A stretch of DNA of 64,000 bases from Anaerotignum sp. MB30-C6 (GTDB taxonomy: Bacteria > Bacillota > Clostridia > Lachnospirales > Anaerotignaceae): the NCBI RefSeq assembly GCF_030908465.1, contig NZ_CP133078.1:1240001-1304000 (forward strand). The letters are read 5' to 3'. The notes under the pieces are model-generated. The model did not search any database and was not told where the DNA came from. It worked only from the letters and a program-made list of their open reading frames with translations. The translations under genes and the position numbers were made by a program. This document shows positions 59,521 through 64,000 of the stretch, in pieces; positions within the stretch are counted from its first letter, which is position 1, and each line of letters starts with the position of its first letter.

Positions 59521-60710
59521 AAAAAGTAATGCAGGCAGAACTCAGTGATAAAAGCGGAAAGCTATTTACAAAAATAGAACTCCCGGCCACTTTTGAAGAA
59601 ATGGAGGACTGCTTAGAAAAAATACACGGCACATCTGAAAACAGCAAGGTTATTTCTGCGGAATGTTTGATGGAATATGACCTCATTGGAGAAAAAGAAC
59701 TGGAGCCATGCAGTTTGTATGAATTCAATCATTTTGCAACAGTAGTGGAAAATTTAGATGAAGTGGATCAACAGCGGTTTGAAGCCTTGACGGTTCTTGC
59801 CTGTAAAAATGATGCGATAACGGTAAATGAACTTATAAATATAGCAATGAATCTAAATGAAATAGATATGCACTATATTCCCGTTCTTAATGATAAGGAA
59901 CTTGGGGACTTTTATATTGATAATGGGTTTTTACCACAGCTTGATAATTTTCCTACGGATAAAGCCGATTGGATGATTTCTCATATCAACTGCAAAAAAG
60001 TGGGTAAAGAAATGCGTGAACAAGAAAATGGCATATATTGCGGCAGGGGCTATGTGGTCTTAAATGAGAAACTGGAACAGCTGTATAACGGAAATTTTTC
60101 TGTTCCTAAGCCAAAAGGTTATGTGTTTTGTTTAGAGATTGCCAAAGCACCCATAGGAGATATTCCAAATGATGAATATACCGTAACACTTACACTGCCG
60201 GCAAGCAATCGTGACATTATAACTGCTGTAAAGAAAATTGGGGCAAGCGCTCCTCAAGAATGTGTATTTTATGAGTATGAAAGTACCATTCCACAGCTTG
60301 AAGAAAAGTTTGAGGATATGAGTGACTTATATACGCTCAATGAACTTGCAAGAAAAATTGAAACGATGAAAGCCTGTGGTGGTATCCCAAAATACAAGGC
60401 ATTGCTGAGTACACTGGATAAATTTAATCTGCAGACTGCCTTAGAGGTTACGGAATATCAAAGTGAATTCATCTTAGAAAGTGAATGTGATACTCCATCT
60501 GAATATGGAATGAAAATGCTGAAAGACATTGAGCTCCCTTTTAAAGAAGAATTGCTCTTCTATATTTTTGACTATGGATATGGTACGGCATTGATGCAGA
60601 AAAATGGTGTTGAGAAAACACCCTATGGAATGTTAGTGCCTCTCTCTGGAGTGGCACTCTCTATGCAGATGGAAGAAAACAAACCAACCATGACAATGGA
60701 AATGAAATGA
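59517..60710 (+). CDS. ArdA-like antirestriction candidate
   Basis: A 397-residue acidic protein with two ArdA-like units: SLYEFNHFATVVENLDEVDQ (about 62-81) and YTLNELARKIETMKACGGIP (about 265-290). The C-terminus has YIFDYGYGTALMQKNGVEKT then PYGMLVPLSG, shared with the protein at 57579 in style (TPYGILY). It starts inside the DUF4314 stop. The element thus has two large ArdA-like proteins side by side; relatives in conjugative transposons are annotated as antirestriction proteins, largely by homology. Confidence 0.65.
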   Translation: MKKVMQAELSDKSGKLFTKIELPATFEEMEDCLEKIHGTSENSKVISAECLMEYDLIGEKELEPCSLYEFNHFATVVENLDEVDQQRFEALTVLACKNDAITVNELINIAMNLNEIDMHYIPVLNDKELGDFYIDNGFLPQLDNFPTDKADWMISHINCKKVGKEMREQENGIYCGRGYVVLNEKLEQLYNGNFSVPKPKGYVFCLEIAKAPIGDIPNDEYTVTLTLPASNRDIITAVKKIGASAPQECVFYEYESTIPQLEEKFEDMSDLYTLNELARKIETMKACGGIPKYKALLSTLDKFNLQTALEVTEYQSEFILESECDTPSEYGMKMLKDIELPFKEELLFYIFDYGYGTALMQKNGVEKTPYGMLVPLSGVALSMQMEENKPTMTMEMK

Positions 60711-60727
60711 ATATAAAGCAATAACGG

Positions 60728-60769
60728 CCGACAGGAAGATGTGAAAGCATCAACTTGCCGGTCTTTTTT
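60728..60769 (+). terminator. terminator after the antirestriction operon
   Basis: Imperfect stem 60728-60741 with 60748-60761 (several wobble pairs, GATG/CATC at the tip) followed by TCTTTTTT. Confidence 0.75.
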
Positions 60770-60794
60770 ATTTGTACGGAAAGGAAGAAAGTGA

Positions 60795-61538
60795 ATGCAT
60801 GAATTAAAAATTTTTGAAAACGAGGAATTCGGGCAGATAAAAACCTTGCTCATTGACGGTGAGCCATGGTTTGTAGGAACTGAGATAGCAAAGATATTGG
60901 GATATACCAAACCTCATAATGCTCTAAAGATGCACATTGATTTGGATGACTCCCTAAAACAGGGAGTCATCGACAGTATGGGTAGAATGCAAGAAACGAT
61001 CTTAATTAACGAAAGTGGTCTTTATTCCCTCATCCTCTCCAGTAAGCTGCCAACTGCTAAAAAGTTTAAGCGTTGGGTAACTTCTGAAGTTCTCCCTTCC
61101 ATCAGAGCCTATGGTGGATATATCACCAAAGCAAAGATTGATGATATTTTCCATAATCCCGAAAACTTATCGGTGTTCTTAAGACAGATGCTAAAGGTAG
61201 TAGAGGAAAATGAGAGACTGAGAGGTGAAATTGGCGCATTAGAACCTAAAGCAGATTACTTTGATACTTTGGTGGATAGCAATTTGCTTGTTAATTTACG
61301 CACTACCGCAAAGGAACTTGGCATCAAGCCAATGAGATTTACTCAGTTTCTGCTTGATAAAAAGTTTGTGTTTCGTGACACAAAGCAAGTCATTCACCCT
61401 ATGCAGCCATTTGTTCATAGCGGAATTTTTGAAATCAAAGAGTTTTGCAGAAACGGACACAGTGGTACACAAACACTAATCACGCCAAAAGGCAGACAGT
61501 ATTTTATGGAGCTGCTTATTGAGTGTGAGATTATATGA
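60795..61538 (+). CDS. BRO-N/KilA-C antirepressor of the second element
   Basis: A 247-residue protein: BRO-N (FVGTEIAKILGYTKPHNALK, ESGLYSLILSSKLPTAKKFK) followed by a KilA-C-like domain (KELGIKPMRFTQFLLDKKFV). It is clearly related to the prophage protein at 11960 in both domains. Terminators lie on both sides, so it forms its own unit. Confidence 0.9.
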   Translation: MHELKIFENEEFGQIKTLLIDGEPWFVGTEIAKILGYTKPHNALKMHIDLDDSLKQGVIDSMGRMQETILINESGLYSLILSSKLPTAKKFKRWVTSEVLPSIRAYGGYITKAKIDDIFHNPENLSVFLRQMLKVVEENERLRGEIGALEPKADYFDTLVDSNLLVNLRTTAKELGIKPMRFTQFLLDKKFVFRDTKQVIHPMQPFVHSGIFEIKEFCRNGHSGTQTLITPKGRQYFMELLIECEII

Positions 61539-61553
61539 GAACCGCAGGCTAAA

Positions 61554-61600
61554 AGGCTGATTGTCTCACTGCAAATGCAGTAAAGCAGTCGGTCTTTTTT
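61554..61600 (+). terminator. terminator after the antirepressor
   Basis: AGGCTGATTG pairs with CAGTCGGTCT through wobbles, with an inner ACTGC/GCAGT hairpin, followed by TTTTTT. Confidence 0.7.
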
Positions 61601-61627
61601 GTTTCTCAGAAAGAAGGTGATAGAAAA

Positions 61628-62590
61628 GTGAATAGCTTTATTTCATGGATTGGCGGAAAAAAGGCTCTAAGGAAGTTATTATATAAGCTGTTTCCCAAAA
61701 ATCACACTCGATATATAGAAGTATTTGGCGGTGGCGGCTGGGTACTTTTCGGGAAAAGACAGAGAAAGAATTGTATGGAGGTTTACAACGATTTTAATTC
61801 AAATCTTGTAAACCTTTTTTTATGTGTGAAAGAACGTCCGCTTGCTTTTTTAAAAGAACTTGGTTTTTTGCCTCTGTGTTCAAGAGATGAATTTGGAGTT
61901 CTTAAGAATTTTATAGAGCAGGAAGAGTTTACTGACGCATATATGGCTGAGGAATTGAAACTGGCAGAAAAATATATTGCTCCTCCGTCTGGTGAAGAAA
62001 TGAAACTTCTATTTGAAAAGAAAACAGAGCTGTACGAAGTAAAAAGAGCAGCAGCTTTTTTCAAGCTTATCAAGTACAGCTATGGAAGCAGTACAACATC
62101 CTTTGGCGGGCAGCCCTGTGACATCCGAAAGTGTTTCAGAATTATATGGGAAGCTTCTGAAAGATTAAAAGATGTTGTCATAGAAAACAAGGACTTTGAG
62201 GACTTAATCAAGCAGTATGACAGAGAGGGTGCATTCATTTATTGTGATCCCCCTTACTTTGGAACAGAAGGACATTATGCTGTGGGATTTGCAAAAAAGA
62301 ATCATGTAAAACTTCGGGATACTCTTTCAGAGTGCAAGGGATTATGGATGGTGTCATATAACGACTGCGAGTACATCAGAGAACTTTATAAGGATTTTTA
62401 TATTCGCTCTGCTGTTCGTATCAATAATTTGGCTCAGCGTTATGAAGGAGGTGCGGAGTACAGTGAATTGATTATTACAAATTATGATCCAAAGAAGATG
62501 ATTATGGAGGATTTGAGCCTTCAAATGAACCTTTTCTCCGATTTGGAAGATGAGGACGAACAGTTTGAATATTACTTAAAAGAGGATTAG
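61628..62590 (+). CDS. Dam-type (D12 class) adenine DNA methyltransferase
   Basis: A 320-residue alpha-class enzyme with a GTG start. FISWIGGKKALRKLL and YIEVFGGGGWVLFGK form the SAM site, and FIYCDPPYFGTEGHY the catalytic DPPY. The C-terminal ~30 residues are an acidic tail (LEDEDEQFEYYLKED), unusual for the family. In a conjugative element it would protect transferred DNA from restriction and complement the ArdA-like proteins upstream. Confidence 0.92.
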   Translation: MNSFISWIGGKKALRKLLYKLFPKNHTRYIEVFGGGGWVLFGKRQRKNCMEVYNDFNSNLVNLFLCVKERPLAFLKELGFLPLCSRDEFGVLKNFIEQEEFTDAYMAEELKLAEKYIAPPSGEEMKLLFEKKTELYEVKRAAAFFKLIKYSYGSSTTSFGGQPCDIRKCFRIIWEASERLKDVVIENKDFEDLIKQYDREGAFIYCDPPYFGTEGHYAVGFAKKNHVKLRDTLSECKGLWMVSYNDCEYIRELYKDFYIRSAVRINNLAQRYEGGAEYSELIITNYDPKKMIMEDLSLQMNLFSDLEDEDEQFEYYLKED

Positions 62591-62603
62591 GAGGAATATG
62601 TAC

Positions 62604-63083
62604 ATGAAAAAAATAAATGAACAACAAGGCTTGGTAGTTGAAAATGAAATGATAGAGTTTGCAAACTTGGGTGATGAAGTAGTTCTTACCGCAGTAGACC
62701 GCCTTATTGTACTGACAAAGTCAAAGATGACGGCAATGGATATGGTGAAAACCATTGCAATGCTTACGGATATCACTCAAAATCTGCTTGAAGTCTTGGC
62801 AAAAAACTGCGGTACTTGTGAGGATTGCGGTCATTGTGAAGAAATGGATACAGATAATATTAAACTTCCCGGCTATATGCTAGAAACCGCAGGAATTCCC
62901 AAAGAGGCAAAGCTGATTGCTTATGCTGAGGAAGACAGTGGGATAGTGCGTGTGGAACAGGCAGAGTACGACCGTGATATTGCAGATATTCCCGAAGAAA
63001 TTCGTGAATTACTTTATAACTATGGGATTTGTATGGGTGAACTTGATGCTTTGCTTGTAAAGGGGGAACTTCTTCATGGATAA
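62604..63083 (+). CDS. conjugative-element protein with a Cys cluster, unknown function
   Basis: A 159-residue protein; ATG 62604 is nine bases after GGAGG. A helical N-terminal half is followed by CGTCEDCGHCEE (about 70-81), a probable metal site, then LPGYMLETAGIPKEAKLIAY, which resembles a toxin-antitoxin-like AbrB swapped hairpin. It overlaps the next gene by 8 bases. I do not recognise a named function. Confidence 0.65.
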   Translation: MKKINEQQGLVVENEMIEFANLGDEVVLTAVDRLIVLTKSKMTAMDMVKTIAMLTDITQNLLEVLAKNCGTCEDCGHCEEMDTDNIKLPGYMLETAGIPKEAKLIAYAEEDSGIVRVEQAEYDRDIADIPEEIRELLYNYGICMGELDALLVKGELLHG

Positions 63084-63813
63084 GAATTATGTATATCCGT
63101 ACAGCTTTCAGTTTGCAAAGGAAAATCAAGAATTGGATTTATATAAGGAGTCCCATAAAGCAAATGTAGAATGTAGAAATGCAATTGAAGAAGCCATTGC
63201 CCAGAATTTTGATGGCTTAAGGCTTGGAAAAAATACAGCAGAACAAATTATTTCCGAGTTTGGATATGACAGAGTCAATTTCGTTCTTGCCAATTCTGTA
63301 CAGCAAAAAAGTCATGACGGCAGATTCTCTTGTGAGAATAAGGAATGGGCAAAAGAATTCTATATTTCTTCAGATAAGGTTCAAGGCTTTGATAAACGTT
63401 TGGAGTTTGCAGTGGACAGCCACCCTGCTGTACTGGATGGATTCATCAATCAGGCAAGACGAGCCTACCAAAGTTTAAGCCTATGGGAGTCGAAACACTG
63501 CAACAATCCGACAGGACTTAACTTTGAAGGTAAGGTGATGGTGCTTCATCCCACAAACCTCAAAGATGAGTATAAAAATCCTCGTGATCAGCTTGTTTTG
63601 TGTGAAGATGGTTTTGGTTGTTCTCCTACAGCCAGTGGAAGGAAAGTGTTCGGCAGATTTCTTTCCGATGGGGAAAGGTGCCAATATGACCGCAGCGACT
63701 TTATCGGAGAGTTGAAAACCGAGCACCTCCCAGATTGGGCATTGAAAAAACTAAATGAGATGGGAGTGAACATGGAGGAAAATCAAGATATGGGAGGAAT
63801 AAAAATGCAGTAA
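63076..63813 (+). CDS. DUF3849 protein of a conjugative element
   Basis: A 245-residue protein that opens YVYPYSFQFAKENQELDLYK, then ESHKANVECRNAIEEAIAQN and EFGYDRVNFVLANSVQQKSH; this is the DUF3849 domain (residues 1-150), known from Tn1549-like elements. The C-terminal 90 residues (LCEDGFGCSPTASGRKVFGR) match another part common in these proteins. Function unknown. Confidence 0.85.
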   Translation: MDKNYVYPYSFQFAKENQELDLYKESHKANVECRNAIEEAIAQNFDGLRLGKNTAEQIISEFGYDRVNFVLANSVQQKSHDGRFSCENKEWAKEFYISSDKVQGFDKRLEFAVDSHPAVLDGFINQARRAYQSLSLWESKHCNNPTGLNFEGKVMVLHPTNLKDEYKNPRDQLVLCEDGFGCSPTASGRKVFGRFLSDGERCQYDRSDFIGELKTEHLPDWALKKLNEMGVNMEENQDMGGIKMQ

Positions 63814-63826
63814 TGAGGAGGATTTT

Positions 63827-64000
63827 ATGGATCGTATTAAACTCAAAAACCGCTGTATTTATTACTATGGCAGCCCTGCGGGATATGTAAAGGACGGCAA
63901 AGCTTCAGTAGATACCCTGTTTGACTGCGAGGAGGTGAAAGCATGGTGCGAAAAAAGAAATTATGAAATCAATGTTATGGAGGGCATCTTTGATAAGCTT
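63827..64000 (+). CDS. conjugative-element protein, 5' part only (runs off window)
   Basis: ATG 63827 follows GAGGAGGATTTT, and the frame remains open to the last base. The first 58 residues, beginning DRIKLKNRCIYYYGSPAGYV, resemble the N-terminus of YodL/DUF4316-type proteins found after DUF3849 genes. The identity of the remainder cannot be seen. Confidence 0.6.
   Translation, partial: MDRIKLKNRCIYYYGSPAGYVKDGKASVDTLFDCEEVKAWCEKRNYEINVMEGIFDKL

Noticed and set aside
1-64000. tRNA or rRNA genes, including a tRNA attachment site
   Set aside because: No cloverleaf or rRNA-like segment was noticed; the junctions fall in rlmD instead.

Overview
The window looks like a Clostridia-type (low-GC Firmicutes) chromosome segment loaded with mobile DNA. 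The evidence is strong AGGAGG-type ribosome binding sites, TTG and GTG starts, Rho-independent terminators and Firmicutes-type phage and conjugative-element genes. I cannot name the species from sequence alone. A short chromosomal stretch (about 1-2490) holds the 3' end of a YhaM-type exoribonuclease gene, a two-gene membrane-anchored Cas4-like nuclease and rlmD (23S rRNA uracil methyltransferase).

From the 3' end of rlmD to about 54.37 kb lies one ~52 kb element that I read as a prophage of the kind typified by streptococcal phi-m46.1, which I recall also uses a 23S rRNA uracil methyltransferase gene as its target. A second copy of the rlmD C-terminal codons at 54342-54395 is the probable right junction. 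Left arm: a PD-(D/E)XK protein, then an HTH gene, two DNA methyltransferases, an McrB-like GTPase and a LlaJI/McrC-like nuclease (2.7-9.6 kb), then a leftward zinc-finger gene. Early region (11-24 kb): structured leader RNA, sigma-like factor, antirepressor, VapE helicase, VRR-NUC, SNF2 helicase, DUF1492 activator, HNH, small terminase, an S-adenosylmethionine synthetase and two more DNA methyltransferases. Structural and lysis genes (24.8-43.1 kb) are in the usual siphovirus order, with a programmed -1 frameshift in the tail chaperone, a GH18 tail protein, a holin and a GH25 lysin. A DUF2800-DUF2815-DNA polymerase module (43.2-47.7 kb) sits after the lysin instead of beside the other replication genes and is bounded by repeats of the sigma-gene 3' end. 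Two large serine recombinases and a recombinase-domain-only protein follow. The right arm carries lsa(E) and lnu(B), resistance to pleuromutilins, lincosamides and streptogramin A, behind a leader peptide/attenuator.

Beyond the right junction are one unrecognised gene (54.6-55.8 kb) and the start of a second mobile element (55.9-64 kb) of conjugative-transposon character: XRE regulator, SLOG-family protein, two large ArdA-like antirestriction candidates, DUF4314, antirepressor, Dam-type methylase, DUF3849 and a truncated last gene. The prophage thus carries restriction and methylation cargo on one arm and drug resistance on the other, beside an element that encodes antirestriction functions.
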